Origin: Marsupella aquatica
Lineage: Eukaryota; Marchantiophyta
Assembly: GCA_973895155.1 (NCBI GenBank)
Contig: OZ316891.1
Location: forward strand, 9,548,001-9,612,000
Reading direction: 5' to 3'
DNA: 64,000 bases
This document shows positions 35,273-45,635 of the stretch, in pieces (positions within the stretch are counted from its first letter, which is position 1; every line of letters begins with the position of its first letter). The translations under genes and the position numbers were made by a program. A model generated the notes under the pieces. The model saw only the letters and a program-made list of their open reading frames with translations. It ran no database searches and was not told the DNA's origin.

Positions 35273-35629
35273 ATCCCTGGGTGTTTCGCCCTACTGTTCT
35301 GTCACTGAGTTGTTGCGGACGCATTTCCACTTGTTTTTATTCTAACAACTTACAGCAATGACGATGATGACTTTGTGATGTATCCAAGGAGAGACAAATC
35401 TTTTCAACGTACTGTGCAATCGTTTGAACTTCACGGCCGGGACTTCGTGTGATATATGTATTCCCATGGTTGGACAATAAGTGACAATGCCAATGGATTC
35501 CATAGCTCTTCGAACAATCATTAGTATTCGACATCTGTAATAACAAATTAAAGAAATCTGAACTCTGCATGCAGTGAACACAACAGTGCTAGTTGATCTT
35601 TTGAAAAATCTCAACGCCACCGTACTGAG

Positions 35630-35766
35630 TGTTGGAAATGAACCACACTCGAACGAAGATGGATACAGCCACAAAGGGCCTGTAGCTCAGTGGTAGAGCA
35701 CTATGATGTACACGGGAGGTCCTAGGTTCAATTCCTAGCCGGTCCATGCTGTTGAAAGTTCCAACA
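35630..35766 (+). repeat. Left LTR of the TRIM
   Basis: 137 bp, TGTTGGAA..TTCCAACA, identical to the right LTR; contains a tRNA-like unit at 35676-35746. Confidence 0.93.
35676..35746 (+). other. tRNA-like sequence inside the left LTR
   Basis: A 71-base cloverleaf-like unit. The acceptor GGGCCTG/CCGGTCC has one mismatch. The D arm is GCTC-AGTGGTA-GAGC and the T arm CTAGG-TTCAATT-CCTAG is perfect. The A box TAGCTCAGTGG is at 35683-35693 and the B box GGTTCAATTCC at 35725-35735. The anticodon loop would read ATGTACA (GTA, Tyr), but the anticodon stem has two mismatches and there is no Tyr intron. It looks like a Pol III promoter module or pseudo-tRNA rather than a working tRNA. Confidence 0.75.
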
Positions 35767-35779
35767 TGGTATCAGAGCC
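35767..35779 (+). other. Primer-binding site, initiator-Met tRNA
   Basis: TGGTATCAGAGCC abuts the left LTR with no gap and is the reverse complement of the 3' end of plant initiator-Met tRNA including CCA. Confidence 0.92.
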
Positions 35780-35824
35780 AAAGAAAAGGAGTTTCCCTTG
35801 TAGCGAGTGCGGCTCAAGGGTGGG

Positions 35825-35961
35825 TGTTGGAAATGAACCACACTCGAACGAAGATGGATACAGCCACAAAGGGCCTGTAGCTCAGTGGTAGAGCACTATG
35901 ATGTACACGGGAGGTCCTAGGTTCAATTCCTAGCCGGTCCATGCTGTTGAAAGTTCCAACA
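35825..35961 (+). repeat. Right LTR of the TRIM
   Basis: 137 bp, identical to the left LTR, followed by the CTGAG target duplication. Confidence 0.93.
35871..35941 (+). other. tRNA-like sequence inside the right LTR
   Basis: Same 71 bases as in the left LTR, 195 bp downstream. A TTTT run near 35,989 could end a Pol III transcript started here. Confidence 0.75.
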
Positions 35962-36100
35962 CTGAGAAGAACAAGATTATCCGTTTTCAACCAGTTTGAC
36001 TTTTCTAAAGGTCTTGATGGGATTTCAGTGCAAGCTTTAAAGATCTCATTCAGTTTACTGATTCTCAATGAATTCATTTACTGATTCCGTTCTTGCCATT

Positions 36101-36230
36101 CCATTCTTGCCAGCGTTGCATCGATCCTGGTCTTGTATATATGTGCGCTCCCTGCTGGGGCTCACCTCAGTCATTGAGTATCAGTAAACTGAGGTGAGCC
36201 CCAGCAGGAACGCAACGCTGGCAAGAATGG
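36101..36230. repeat. Strong hairpin-forming inverted repeat
   Basis: CCTGCTGGGGCTCACCTCAG (36151-36170) pairs perfectly with its complement at 36189-36208 across an 18-base loop. After a bulge of about 30 bases in the left arm, CCATTCTTGCCAGCGTTGC (36101-36119) pairs with GCAACGCTGGCAAGAATGG ending at 36230. Total pairing is about 39 bp. It could be a tiny foldback transposon or a small-RNA precursor. Confidence 0.8.
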
Positions 36231-36585
36231 AATCACTGGTCCCGAGGGGGATCAATGGAGATCAACAGACGAGAGAATCACGTACAGCTAACGAAGTAAG
36301 CGATCGTAGTGAGTGCAGGGAGAGATTGCTCCCGTAAATCCTTCCCTCAGGAAGTGGAGCAAATCTCAAGATAGTAGTACATAATGATGAAAGACACTTG
36401 GTCGCGCGCGCTATACACAGGGAAATTTTCCTACATTCCAACCGTTAATCCTCAGAGCGCAGTCGCGCGCTCTACAGCGGCGTGGGCCACTATTTAATCC
36501 AGTCCAATCCAACCGACAATCATTCTCGAACATTGAATCAATCGAGTAGCAAAGCGAGACAAATGGACCCTTTTTCATTTTAGGT

Positions 36586-36711
36586 GCCCTCACCCTCGCC
36601 CTCACCTCTCTGAGCAATGGCAATTGAGTGACCAACACGTACTTGGAGGCCCTCACCCTCGCCCTCACCTCTCTGAGCAATGGCAATTGAGTGACCAACA
36701 CGTACTTGGAG
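36586..36711. repeat. 63-bp perfect tandem duplication
   Basis: The unit GCCCTCACCCTCGCC...CGTACTTGGAG at 36586-36648 is repeated without visible change at 36649-36711. Confidence 0.95.
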
Positions 36712-36754
36712 CACAAACAGCTGGCCAGGGAATGAGCCGGAATGAGCCTACCGA

Positions 36755-37205
36755 GAGGTCCCAGGTTCAATCCCCTCCACATGCAAGGGTTGTGAAGGGT
36801 ATGTGAGGTTCAATCCCCTCCACATGCAAGGGTTGTGAAGGGTGTGTGAGGTGTAGTGGTGAGAGTTCTGGTCCAACCCTCTCTCCTTCATGGTATGACC
36901 CCCCCTTGTGGGTTACCTTAAAGAGGTGCATGGTACCGGGTATGACCCACCTTGTGGGTTACCCTCCAGAGATGCATGCTCAGGAGTTAATCAGAGGTGC
37001 ATGGTACCTTGTATGAACCCCCTTGTGGGTTACCCTACAGATGCACGTTCTGGAGTTAATCCTCTATTCTCTATTGGATGGGTCAACTTTCAGTATTGAA
37101 GGCACCCGAGTTGATCCTCTATCCTCTGTTGGAGGGGCCAACTTTCAGTATTCAAAGAAAAAAAAATGGATGGGTCAACTTTCAGTATTCAAAGAAAAAA
37201 AAACA
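36755..37205. repeat. Cluster of three small tandem-repeat families
   Basis: (1) GGTTCAATCCCCTCCACATG with AAGGGTTGTGAAGGGT, two units at about 36,762-36,850; its GGTTCAATCCC resembles a B box. (2) TATGACCC..CTTGTGGGTTACC with GGTGCATGGTACC, three units at about 36,890-37,060. (3) GGGTCAACTTTCAGTATT(C/G)AA, three units at about 37,079-37,195. Confidence 0.8.
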
Positions 37206-37513
37206 GCAGAGATCACATATATGATTATAGACAAGAGAGCTTTAGATACAGACTAGACAATTCGATCCAGGACGAGCCTATCAACTCTACTTGTCCGAAA
37301 GATCACAGAACCAGGGTCTCATAGATTATTAAAACAATTATAAATTTCGGATGATATAACGTCCACTCGTCGGCCGCGAGAAGTGTTTACTCTGAATAGT
37401 CTCGCTAAAACATTTCACACCAACATGGTTCCGTATGCACCGGAATAAGCTAAACATAGGAGTAAAGTCCAAGTTTACTCTATCCACCATATGAAGCACT
37501 ACTACCAGGTCGT
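37206..37513. other. Short spacer downstream of PHT1 copy 1
   Basis: Presumed 3' untranslated region and terminator of the minus-strand PHT1 gene; no distinct motif seen. Confidence 0.4.
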
Positions 37514-39214
37514 CTATGAGAACGAATGGTTATTCTCCGCAGCCTTGTGGTCTATGTCTGCTTGTGCCATACCATCGGCATCCTCACCAGAGAGGTCTTC
37601 CAGTGACCGTCCTTTCGTTTCAGGAACGAAAATCGCGGTAAACCCCAGTCCTAGGGTGCAGCATATTGCGAGAAGTAGAAAACTGTACTCGAATCCAATA
37701 CCCTTAGGATAACCGGGGTCTGTTGAACCCCCGTGCGAGTCGTCCTGGCTCGCGTACAGGAAACCGAAGGTTCCAATGATGGATCCCGCCTTTCCTGCGG
37801 CGGACGAAATTCCGTGGCAAGTGGAGCGCAGCCTGGCGGGGAAGAGCTCGGCGGGCACGATGAAGGTGGTGGCATTTGGGCCGAAATTGGAGAAGAAGAA
37901 AGTGAGTCCGTAGAGGATGATGAAAGCCAGAGCGTTTCCGTTCCTATACCCGGTTGGATACGCGGCTAAATCTGAAACCTGATATCCCCTCAACTTGTAG
38001 AAATCGAATGCCAGAATGTACATGAACACGCTCATCATGAAGAATCCCATCAGCTGGATTGGCTTACGACCAATTATGTCGATGAACACAACGGTGAACC
38101 AGTACCCAGGCACAGTCCCCGCCAATGTAATGAAAGCCTGCGAGCGCGCAATTTTAAAGGTTTCCTCCAGAGCGCTCATGCTTTTCGGCGGAGAAACCCA
38201 TCCGGACGCTTGAAACATTCTGGGCTGGAACAGACTCTGACTGTAAAAGGATACATCCAGCAGGAACCATGTCGTGCAAGTTCCGATCAACTCCATCCCG
38301 TGACGTCTAACAAATTCGTTGCTGAACAAACCAAATTCTGAGTTGTGGGTCGTCGCCGCCTTGGCAACTCCAGCGGTGTCGAAATTCGTGTGGAGAACTC
38401 TTTCCATATCGAGGACTGCTTGCTCCTGATTTTTCACGATCAAGGCAGTGTAGCGGGCAGTTTCGGGCATCTTAGATCTAGAATAGAAGGTCAAGGCAGC
38501 AGGGACTGCTCCGAGCATGAGTACTATCCGCCACACCCAATCCGCGTGCGGTGCAACAGAAGGATCGTTGTCTCCTGTATGGTTCGTCGCAGCACTGAAA
38601 GGTAGACGAGGATCAGAATTGTTGAATATGGCAGTAACACTGAGAGTCACAGCAGCTGCTGCGAGATATCCAATTCCTTGCATTGCAAACACCGCAGCGA
38701 CAAACGCCCCTCGCGTCCTTGTGTTCGAGTACTCCGACATGATGGTCGCAGACAGGGGGTAGTCTCCTCCAATGCCAAACCCGAGCCAGAACCGGAAGAA
38801 GCAGAGGGTGGTGATCACGGCGGTCGGTGAAGTACCAATTGATAGACCTTGGCCAAGCGAAGCAACGACCATTAGAGCCAGCGTGATTCCGTAAACTCTC
38901 TTTCGCCCCCATCTGTCTCCGGCCCAACCGAAGAAGAGCTGGCCGAAGAGAGTCCCACAGAGAGCCACTCCAAGAACACCAGCAAGCGGAACGGGAGGAA
39001 GAGTTCCCGGCTTAAGCTTAGAGGGATCGAGAGAGGCATGGGGATCATAATAGTAGATGCGACCGAGCAGCTTCTGCACGCATGATATTACAAAAAGATC
39101 ATAAGCATCAGTGAAAAATCCCATGCCTGCGATCACGATTGCCTTGAAGTGGTACGTTTGCGTCTTCGCTCTGTCCAATGCTTTTAGCACTGGGTTGCCC
39201 CCTACGCTCGCCAT
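37514..39214 (-). CDS. PHT1-family proton/phosphate symporter, copy 1
   Basis: An intronless 566-residue protein starting at the ATG at 39212-39214. An in-frame GTG two codons upstream is not used as a start in plants. It is a major-facilitator carrier with 12 expected membrane spans, the normal PHT1 length. It carries the PHT1 signature [16 protein letters not shown] at 149-164, the MFS loop [11 protein letters not shown] at 99-109, TDAYDLF at 35-41 and the C-terminal [14 protein letters not shown]. These plasma-membrane proteins import inorganic phosphate with protons in roots, rhizoids or fungal-contact cells. It lies in direct tandem with copies at 43,938 and 54,332 and is overall most like copy 3, but shares its DPGYPKGIG segment with copy 2. 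Expected regulation is PHR/P1BS: sites at 39,850 and 40,825. Confidence 0.96.
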   Translation of the reverse strand: MASVGGNPVLKALDRAKTQTYHFKAIVIAGMGFFTDAYDLFVISCVQKLLGRIYYYDPHASLDPSKLKPGTLPPVPLAGVLGVALCGTLFGQLFFGWAGDRWGRKRVYGITLALMVVASLGQGLSIGTSPTAVITTLCFFRFWLGFGIGGDYPLSATIMSEYSNTRTRGAFVAAVFAMQGIGYLAAAAVTLSVTAIFNNSDPRLPFSAATNHTGDNDPSVAPHADWVWRIVLMLGAVPAALTFYSRSKMPETARYTALIVKNQEQAVLDMERVLHTNFDTAGVAKAATTHNSEFGLFSNEFVRRHGMELIGTCTTWFLLDVSFYSQSLFQPRMFQASGWVSPPKSMSALEETFKIARSQAFITLAGTVPGYWFTVVFIDIIGRKPIQLMGFFMMSVFMYILAFDFYKLRGYQVSDLAAYPTGYRNGNALAFIILYGLTFFFSNFGPNATTFIVPAELFPARLRSTCHGISSAAGKAGSIIGTFGFLYASQDDSHGGSTDPGYPKGIGFEYSFLLLAICCTLGLGFTAIFVPETKGRSLEDLSGEDADGMAQADIDHKAAENNHSFS

Positions 39215-39849
39215 CTCCACGTACTGGACTTGCTAAATCTACGACAGGTTGGTCAGAAATTAAAAGTAGAAGACAATTCGGGGATGAATGGCCGTCTAGC
39301 TCCACCGACGAGCTAATCAATCGGGCAGTCCTCGATCATGGGGATTGAATTCGAGCCTGCTGGCAACGTGGAAGTAAGGCTCTGCGAGACCTTATGTATC
39401 TGTAACTCTAGCCCATACGTGATGATGTTCAGCGATTCGATTGGGAGCGTGTCTGGTCGGGAAACGTGAGAAAACGGTAAAACAGTTTGAGCTCGATTCA
39501 ATCTGTCTTTCTCCGTCAACTGCTACTGAACCACCCCATTCTTTCCTTCGGCAGTGCCACGTACTTCATCAAAAGCGGACGATGACACTGATGTTGTTGA
39601 TACTTGGTACCGGATCTATGCAAAGCATATGTCGGAAGGATTCGCCGTGTCTGGATTTTTCCAAGAAAAAGTGTTGTGTCTGCATATCTATGCGCATAGA
39701 AGTTATCCAGAACGCCAAACTGACCCATATTTATGCGCATATAAGTCAGCCAGAGCTCCATAGTGATCACTGTGTGGAGTACATAATGGATTAGAACGGA
39801 AGTTGGGGAAAAAGGGTCAATAGAAAATACCGAGCGATCAATGCTCTTA

Positions 39850-39857
39850 GAATATGC
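39850..39857. promoter_or_regulatory. P1BS-type site, proximal, PHT1 copy 1
   Basis: GAATATGC fits GNATATNC, the site bound by PHR1-type phosphate-starvation factors, about 640 bp upstream of the start. It sits at the same place as the sites in copies 2 and 3 (context CTTAGAATATGCTTAG). An 8-mer with two free positions occurs by chance about every 4 kb. Confidence 0.5.
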
Positions 39858-40824
39858 TTAGCACTTAACGATACTGGCGCGCGACAATATTGATCAAGAT
39901 CGAGGAAGCTTTCAACCCCTACTGTATACACAGTGGACAGGAAGCTCAAACATTGACTCAGGTGTGATACAGGGACGGATCGACCAAGGCATTACATATA
40001 ATCGATTTTCAAGGCAGCTGTCACCTGTTATCAATACATGACTGTACGACGGACAGAATTGTCAACAAGCCTGCAGTACACTGCAAGATTGTCGGCCAAT
40101 TATGCAGCTGAAGCTTGGTTTTTCTTTGTATATTTGGCTTTTGTTGTTCCTCACTCCTCACGTTGATGATAATTGTTTCAGAAAACGGCAAAATGACGGC
40201 ACATACACTTAGACCCATGCAAAGGCACCTCACATGCAACAATTAAGCGAAGGAGTATTCTCAGTGGATTCTGGTGGGACAACATTTCGTTGGACACAAT
40301 TATGATGTAGGGGTACGAAATGAACATGGGGACCTTGAAGATATGTGCTCGAGCTAACTTCGATGATACGCCACAACCAGAGCCTAAACAATACGGCATT
40401 GCTCCAATTGCTCTGTTGAAGAGTGTATATATGTACAACTATGTAGATCGATACAACACACACGATCAGAAAATTCCATAACATGATATAACGGTTACAT
40501 CAATTGCTTGCAGGTTCTCGATTTTAAATCTAACAGCTGCAGCCTCCCGATGCTTTCAAATGAATCAACTAACAACGGGAATTCCCGTTTATAAATGAAG
40601 TTTTGGGAGGTGAAACTCGGTGTATATTGAGCTTGGAACTGTGGCTTGTGTTGACACCGTACCTGATAATGCTCGTAGAATCGTTGCAAATGAGATCGAG
40701 TCTGTCTACACGTACAAGATTCAAATTTATTAATCTTATCCTGATCAAGATGATTCAGACTTGAGATCGAGCTTGTACGTGTCATGCATCATATTTATCG
40801 CAAATAGATCTCTTCCGATCCGAG

Positions 40825-40832
40825 GCATATCC
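40825..40832. promoter_or_regulatory. P1BS-type site, distal, PHT1 copy 1
   Basis: GCATATCC about 1.61 kb upstream, retained in all three upstream blocks (47,204 and 57,631) within a conserved GCATATCCATCCGA. Confidence 0.45.
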
Positions 40833-41177
40833 ATCCGACCGAGTAACAATCACTCTAACCTAGTACTCGAGCATCAATGTCGAATCCAATGACTGGTTTT
40901 AAGCAACTTTTGTTTTTATCCTACTGCAACTTATTAAAACGCAGCTTGTACAAGAAATCAATGATGGTGTGATCTTTTTAGAGATGGACTAACTTATAGC
41001 TCAAGATCAGTTACTTCTGACCGTCCAGTTCTCACAGATCGTTTACTGCCGAAGCTTCGGTCAATGGATTGCAAGCACTAACCTTTTCAGCATGCACTCC
41101 ACGGAGTAGAATCTGGACGTTCTGGAACTTACTGACAATGATTACAGGACTCCCTTGTTCTGTCTTTTAACCTGCTG

Positions 41178-41345
41178 TTGAATTCGGAGCTTTTGACATG
41201 CGGATCGGTGGCTAGCTCGTCAAAATGTTTGTCTGAGAGTGCTATTCAAGGGCTTGTTGAATGTGAGTCAACTGCTGCAAAATCCGAGGATGAGCGAAAT
41301 CAGGATACACATGAAGCTCAGTTTAATTCCATTGAAGCAATGCTG
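41178..41345 (+). pseudogene. Unassigned coding-like fragment shared with 58,010-58,180
   Basis: Open frame reading NSELLTCGSVASSSKCLSES then AIQGLVE. The homologous stretch at 58,010 follows a good acceptor (GAACCTGCAG) and reads the same until a stop. This suggests an exon of some neighbouring gene was carried along with the PHT1 duplication. Function not recognised. Confidence 0.3.
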
Positions 41346-41350
41346 CAACA

Positions 41351-42920
41351 AGAGAACTTCAGTTGTCAATTCAGCTGGCTGGAAAAATTTTCATTTCGTC
41401 ATATTATGGTGTGTTTCGTCACATTATGGTGTGAGCTACACCTGCTGCTCAATCCGGAGCTAAAGACGCGGTTGAGTATCAAAACGGTCTCCGTGGTCTG
41501 TCTAGTCCGGAAGATGCCAGAAGGGCCCGGTCAACAATTTTTCATGAAGTTTTCAACTAGTTCTGGTATTTGAATGGACGACACATGGTAGAGCAATCTG
41601 TCACCAGAGCAACTTTCTCTCCCACACAAGAAAAGCAAATAAATCCTGGGATGCATCAGAAAACCAATTTTTCGGGGACTTTGACATAGTTGTCAGGTGG
41701 AGACCTATATTGGTGGACATAACAGTAAACAATTCTGGCAATTGCAACTGAATATAGATCCCTCTATGCAACAAATAAAGGAATGGACAGAAAAAGAACG
41801 AGTGACACAGATGGAGAGGCCCCGACCTGGTCTCACCACCTTGAAGGAACCTCTCCTGAGCAAGAGCGGCCAAATTCCTACTGTACGTAAGACAGAGGAG
41901 GGCAGGAAGCAAGGGCAATTGCACTTCAAAATATTGCTCTTGCGTAGCTAAACGAAAAGAACAGAATCTCTCTCTCAATTTGGAATGTCCATGACCACCG
42001 TAGTAGTACCGCAGTGAAATGTTTGCATCTAATGCGGGGAATCGTTGGAATAAAAATAAGGTGATCCGTTCCATACTTTTGCACTTCCAATCTTTTGAAT
42101 CCGTGGATTAAAATAAGGTGGATTAGCCGCACGAATCTGGTGAATAATTGGATTAAAATAAGGTAGATCCGCCCCATTCTATAGATTGGTCCCATGAAAA
42201 TTTCTGCACTTTGAAAACACTGTTCACACATTAGCCCAGTACACAGAGGACCTTGGTAAAGACAGAAATGTGCAGAAGATGTCATTGGACTTTAATATAC
42301 GGAATTGCATATTATCTAAAGGGGAAGTGAGCTAAATTCCGCCATAACAAGGCACTTTGAAGCATGTTTACTCTGCTTGAATGTAAGGTACGAACCTATT
42401 CATCTTGATTAATTACTGAATTGTTCTGCTCAGCTGGTATAAAATTCTGAGCTCTAGATTAACTACTTGCCTGCTCTACCCAGCTGGCATAGAATTCTGA
42501 GCTGTCTGTCTAACCCTAGCTATTGGGTTCCACCAGAATGGACAGGGGTCGCTGCTGGAACTAGACATTTAAGCGCTTTCATCTCATTCTAAGTCCTATT
42601 GCTCTTTAACAACTCCGTATGCAACGTTGTGTGTTGTTGTGCTGCATTAAATTGAGCAGGTGGATGTGCTCCTACTTTGCCTTCTTTTCATGTATCCTTC
42701 AAACCCGCCTTGAAATCCTGTACTTCTCTTCTTTTCTTGAGCTGCAAGGAGCCCCCTCGCAACTTGCCTATCAGCTAATGCTTGGGTCCTTTGCGTGTCC
42801 TTCGTTTGGATATTAATCTGCTGCCTGTACAATCTCTTCATTGTAATGTTGTCCTGGTCGCCATGTTACTTTTGAATGTAGTTAGTGATGGAGTTGGCAT
42901 TGCTCTCGTGTTAACCCGAG
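41351..42920. other. Spacer between PHT1 copies 1 and 2
   Basis: No gene recognised. At about 42,050-42,180 three units of (A)AATAAGGTRGATYCGCCCC-type sequence occur, a word also found three times at about 47,410-47,510. A few overlapping open frames on both strands lack motifs. Confidence 0.45.
42050..42180. repeat. Short repeat family AAGGTRGATYCGCCCC, set 1
   Basis: AATAAGGTGATCCG, AATAAGGTGGATTAGCCGC and AATAAGGTAGATCCGCCCC occur at spacings near 50-60 bp, each with ATTGGATTAAA or TGGATTAAA before it. Set 2 is at 47,410-47,510. Confidence 0.6.
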
Positions 42921-43565
42921 GTGAACCCGAGGCCTATCAGGTGCAGCCTGTTAGCGGGCCTGTTGATGGTTCAGGGGATTCAGTTGGTGCTAGTATCCCC
43001 TGCAATTCTGATTCCATCGTGCCTGGTGTGTTTGTATTGCTACAGGGCCGTATGTTGCTCAGTAGCTCTCTACTTTCTTTGGTGCCCTCCGTCTGCATCA
43101 GTCACACCTTTGTTGGTCTCCCAACCTGATTATCCCCCTTCTCACAACATCGGCGTCATTCTTGGCAGTTTACAGATTGACCTGCAATTCTCCACACTTG
43201 ATTGGAACGATAAGCGTGATCTGGCAAGTGGTCTTCTTGGACACATGCAGCATAGCGAAATTCTCTGGAATCTCAAGGTCATCCACGATTTTTGTTTCTC
43301 TCGACATAGCTTCTTGTTCTCACATGGAATGACCAGTACTGGATGGCCTGGAGGTCGAGGTGGAGCACCTTTCAACATAGATTCTGCTGGTGGAGACTGT
43401 GAGTCAAACACTATTTCTGGCCGTAGCATAAGTCGAGAAGAAATTTGTGCAGCCGCTGAGAGAATGTACGTCTTGTCTGCCCTCCATCATACTCTCCACA
43501 AATCCTCTGCACTCCTCCTGAACACTAACGAGAAATCTGACGGGGAAGTAGCTATTCAAATCTAG
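42921..43565 (+). CDS. Unassigned open frame, possible exon(s)
   Basis: About 214 codons open. Only the C-terminal half, from about 43,130 (HNIGVILGSL, DWNDKRDLASGLLGHMQHSE, GWPGGRGGAPFNIDSAGGDC, EEICAAAERMYVLSAL), looks like ordinary protein; the N-terminal part looks like translated non-coding DNA. The first codon is an ATG without clear context. I do not recognise a family. It could be a spliced gene or a gene relic between two PHT1 copies. Confidence 0.3.
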   Translation: MNPRPIRCSLLAGLLMVQGIQLVLVSPAILIPSCLVCLYCYRAVCCSVALYFLWCPPSASVTPLLVSQPDYPPSHNIGVILGSLQIDLQFSTLDWNDKRDLASGLLGHMQHSEILWNLKVIHDFCFSRHSFLFSHGMTSTGWPGGRGGAPFNIDSAGGDCESNTISGRSISREEICAAAERMYVLSALHHTLHKSSALLLNTNEKSDGEVAIQI

Positions 43566-43937
43566 TCTTGCAATGTTGCAAATTCATGGCGTCGATATGA
43601 ACTGTGTGTGGTGTCTTGTTTGCAAAGTAGTGGAGGCGTTCAAAACGGCCTAGTCCGTAGTCCGTTCGAACTAAATCTGGTGGCAGGGTGACACTCATGA
43701 TGTGTGGTGGGTGGGTCTTGTGACCCGTCCCAACCTGACAAGATTTTTTGGTCCTGGCCGCTGACGAATATCCCCGTCATGGCTGCTCGGAAATTATCGG
43801 GAAAGTAGAGGTTTGAGACGCCCTAGCTAGTAATGCTCATATGGATGTCATGCATACTTATGTACAAGAACAAGCTAACCATAAGAGGAAGTACAATTTA
43901 TTTCTATCGATCAAAGGAAGCACCACTACCAGGTAGA

Positions 43938-45635
43938 TTATGCGAACGAACGGCTATTCTCCGCAGCCTTCTGGTCGATGTCTGCATATGCCATACCATC
44001 GCCATTCTCACCAGAAAGGTCTTCCAGTGACCGTCCTTTCGTTTCAGGAATGAAAATGGCGGTGAACACGAATCCCAGGGTGGTGCATATTGCGAGAAGT
44101 AGAAAACTGTACTCGAATCCAATACCCTTAGGATAACCGGGGTCTGTTGAACCCCCGTGCGAGTCGTCCTGGCTCGCGTACAGGAAACCGAAGGTTCCAA
44201 CGATGGATCCCGCCTTTCCTGCGGCGGACGAAATTCCGTGGCAAGTGGAGCGCAGCCTGGCGGGGAAGAGCTCGGCGGGCACGATGAAGGTGGTGGCATT
44301 TGGGCCGAAATTGGAGAAGAAGAAAGTGAGTCCGTAGATGATGATGAAAGCCAGAGCGTTTCCGTTCCTATACCCGGTTGGATACGCGGCTAAATCTGAA
44401 ACCTGATATCCCCTCAACTTGTAGAAATCGAATGCCAGAATGTACATGAACACGCTCATCATGAAGAATCCCATCAGCTGGATTGGCTTACGACCAACCC
44501 TGTCGATCAAAAAAACTGTGAACCAATACCCAGGCGCGGTACCCGCCAATGTAATGAAAGCCTGCGAGCGCGCAATTTTAAAGGTTTCCTCCAGAGCGCT
44601 CATGCTTTTCGCCGGATAAACCCATCCGGACGCTTGGAACATTCTGGGCTGGAACAGACTCTGACTGTAAAAGGATACATCCAGCAGGAACCATGTCGTG
44701 CAAGTTCCGATTAACTCCATCCCGTGACGGCTAACAAATTCGTTGGTGAACAAGCCGAAATCTGAGTTGTAGGTCGTCGCCGCCTTGGCAACTTCAGCGG
44801 TGTCGAACTTCGTGTGGAGAACTCTTTCCATATCGACGACTGCTTGCTCCTGATTTTTCACGATCAAGGCAGTATAGCGAGGAGTTTCGGGCATCTGAGA
44901 TCTATAATAGAAGGTCAAGGCAGCAGGGACTGCTCCGAGCATGAGTACTATCCGCCACACCCAATCCGCGTATCGCGCAAGAGAAGGATCGTTGTCTCCT
45001 GTATGGTTCGCGGCACTGAAAGGTGGACGAGGATCAGAGTTGTTGAATATGGCAGTAACACTGATAGTCACAGCAGCTGCTGTGAGATATCCAATTCCTT
45101 GCATCGCAAATACCGCAGCGACAAACGCCCCTCGCGTCTGGGTGTTCGAGTACTCCGACATGATGGTCGCAGACAGGGGGTAGTCTCCTCCAATGCCAAA
45201 CCCGAGCCAGAACCGGAAGAAGCAGAGGGTGGTGATCACGGCGGTCGGTGAAGTACCAATTGATAGACCTTGGCCAAGCGAAGCAACGATCATGAGCGCC
45301 AGTGTGATTCCGTAAGCCCTCTTTCGCCCCCATCTGTCTCCGGCCCAACCGAAGAAGAGCTGGCCGAAGAGAGTCCCACAGAGAGCCACTCCAAGAACAC
45401 CAGCAAGCGGAACGGGAGGAAGAGTTCCCGGCCTAAGCTTAGAGGGATCGAGAGAGGCATGGGGATCATAATAGTAGATGCGACCGAGCAGCCTCTGCAC
45501 GCATGATATTGCAAACAGATCATAAGCATCAGTGAAAAATCCCATGCCCGCGATCAGCACTGCCTTGAAATGGTACGCTTGCGTCTTCGCTTTGTCCAAT
45601 GCTTTGAGCACTGGGTTCCCCCCTACGCTCGCCAT
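43938..45635 (-). CDS. PHT1-family proton/phosphate symporter, copy 2
   Basis: Intronless, 565 residues from the ATG at 45633-45635. It has the same architecture as copy 1: [34 protein letters not shown] and C-terminal [14 protein letters not shown]. It is the most divergent of the three in the middle of the protein ([40 protein letters not shown]), yet its segment around [13 protein letters not shown] is the same as copy 1 even in DNA sequence. It has an intact reading frame and no sign of decay. It should import phosphate at the plasma membrane. Its upstream block uniquely carries two proximal P1BS-type sites arranged as an inverted repeat. Confidence 0.96.
   Translation of the reverse strand: MASVGGNPVLKALDKAKTQAYHFKAVLIAGMGFFTDAYDLFAISCVQRLLGRIYYYDPHASLDPSKLRPGTLPPVPLAGVLGVALCGTLFGQLFFGWAGDRWGRKRAYGITLALMIVASLGQGLSIGTSPTAVITTLCFFRFWLGFGIGGDYPLSATIMSEYSNTQTRGAFVAAVFAMQGIGYLTAAAVTISVTAIFNNSDPRPPFSAANHTGDNDPSLARYADWVWRIVLMLGAVPAALTFYYRSQMPETPRYTALIVKNQEQAVVDMERVLHTKFDTAEVAKAATTYNSDFGLFTNEFVSRHGMELIGTCTTWFLLDVSFYSQSLFQPRMFQASGWVYPAKSMSALEETFKIARSQAFITLAGTAPGYWFTVFLIDRVGRKPIQLMGFFMMSVFMYILAFDFYKLRGYQVSDLAAYPTGYRNGNALAFIIIYGLTFFFSNFGPNATTFIVPAELFPARLRSTCHGISSAAGKAGSIVGTFGFLYASQDDSHGGSTDPGYPKGIGFEYSFLLLAICTTLGFVFTAIFIPETKGRSLEDLSGENGDGMAYADIDQKAAENSRSFA

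Larger units (their letters stand above)
31377..35629. other. Spacer with one MITE-like element and an open fragment
   Basis: Holds the foldback at 31,734-32,023 and a possible exon fragment at 34,930-35,272. A possible very diverged relative of the foldback lies near 33,730-33,960. Otherwise nothing recognised. Confidence 0.45.
35630..35961 (+). mobile_element. Complete TRIM/SMART-type miniature LTR retrotransposon, 332 bp
   Basis: Two 137-bp direct repeats (35630-35766 and 35825-35961) read identical base for base. They begin TGTTGGAA and end TTCCAACA, the TG..CA form with 8-bp inverted ends. The element is flanked by a perfect 5-bp duplication, CTGAG (35625-35629 and 35962-35966). Directly after the left LTR is TGGTATCAGAGCC, the 13-base complement of the 3' end of plant initiator-Met tRNA and the classic priming site. 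Directly before the right LTR is the purine-rich CAAGGGTGGG. The internal part is only 58 bp and codes for nothing. Identical LTRs imply a very recent insertion. It must be moved by proteins of another element. Confidence 0.93.
39215..41350. repeat. Upstream block 1, duplicated with the PHT1 gene
   Basis: Shares ordered landmarks with blocks 2 and 3: GGTACCGGATC with GCAAAGCATAT about 390 bp from the ATG, AAAATTCCATAACATGATATAA, GCATATCCATCCGA, and AGCATCAATGTCGAATCC at 40,870. The distal part, from about 41,178 (TTCGGAGCTTTTGACATGCG), is shared only with block 3. Acts as promoter and leader of copy 1. Confidence 0.85.

Noticed and set aside
35676-35746. Functional tRNA-Tyr gene
   Set aside because: The anticodon stem is mismatched, there is no Tyr intron, and the unit lies inside both LTRs of a mobile element.
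36411-36782. 123-codon minus-strand frame across the 63-bp duplication
   Set aside because: The unit length is a multiple of three, so the repeat stays open by arithmetic; no motif or conserved start.
39215-39220. Start two codons upstream of the PHT1 copy 1 ATG (similarly for copies 2 and 3)
   Set aside because: The upstream codon is GTG. The ATG giving [14 protein letters not shown] fits the family and plant initiation.
44814-45251. Long plus-strand open frame opposite PHT1 copy 2, with equivalents opposite copies 1 and 3
   Set aside because: They are antisense shadows of a conserved coding sequence; the translations have no family features.
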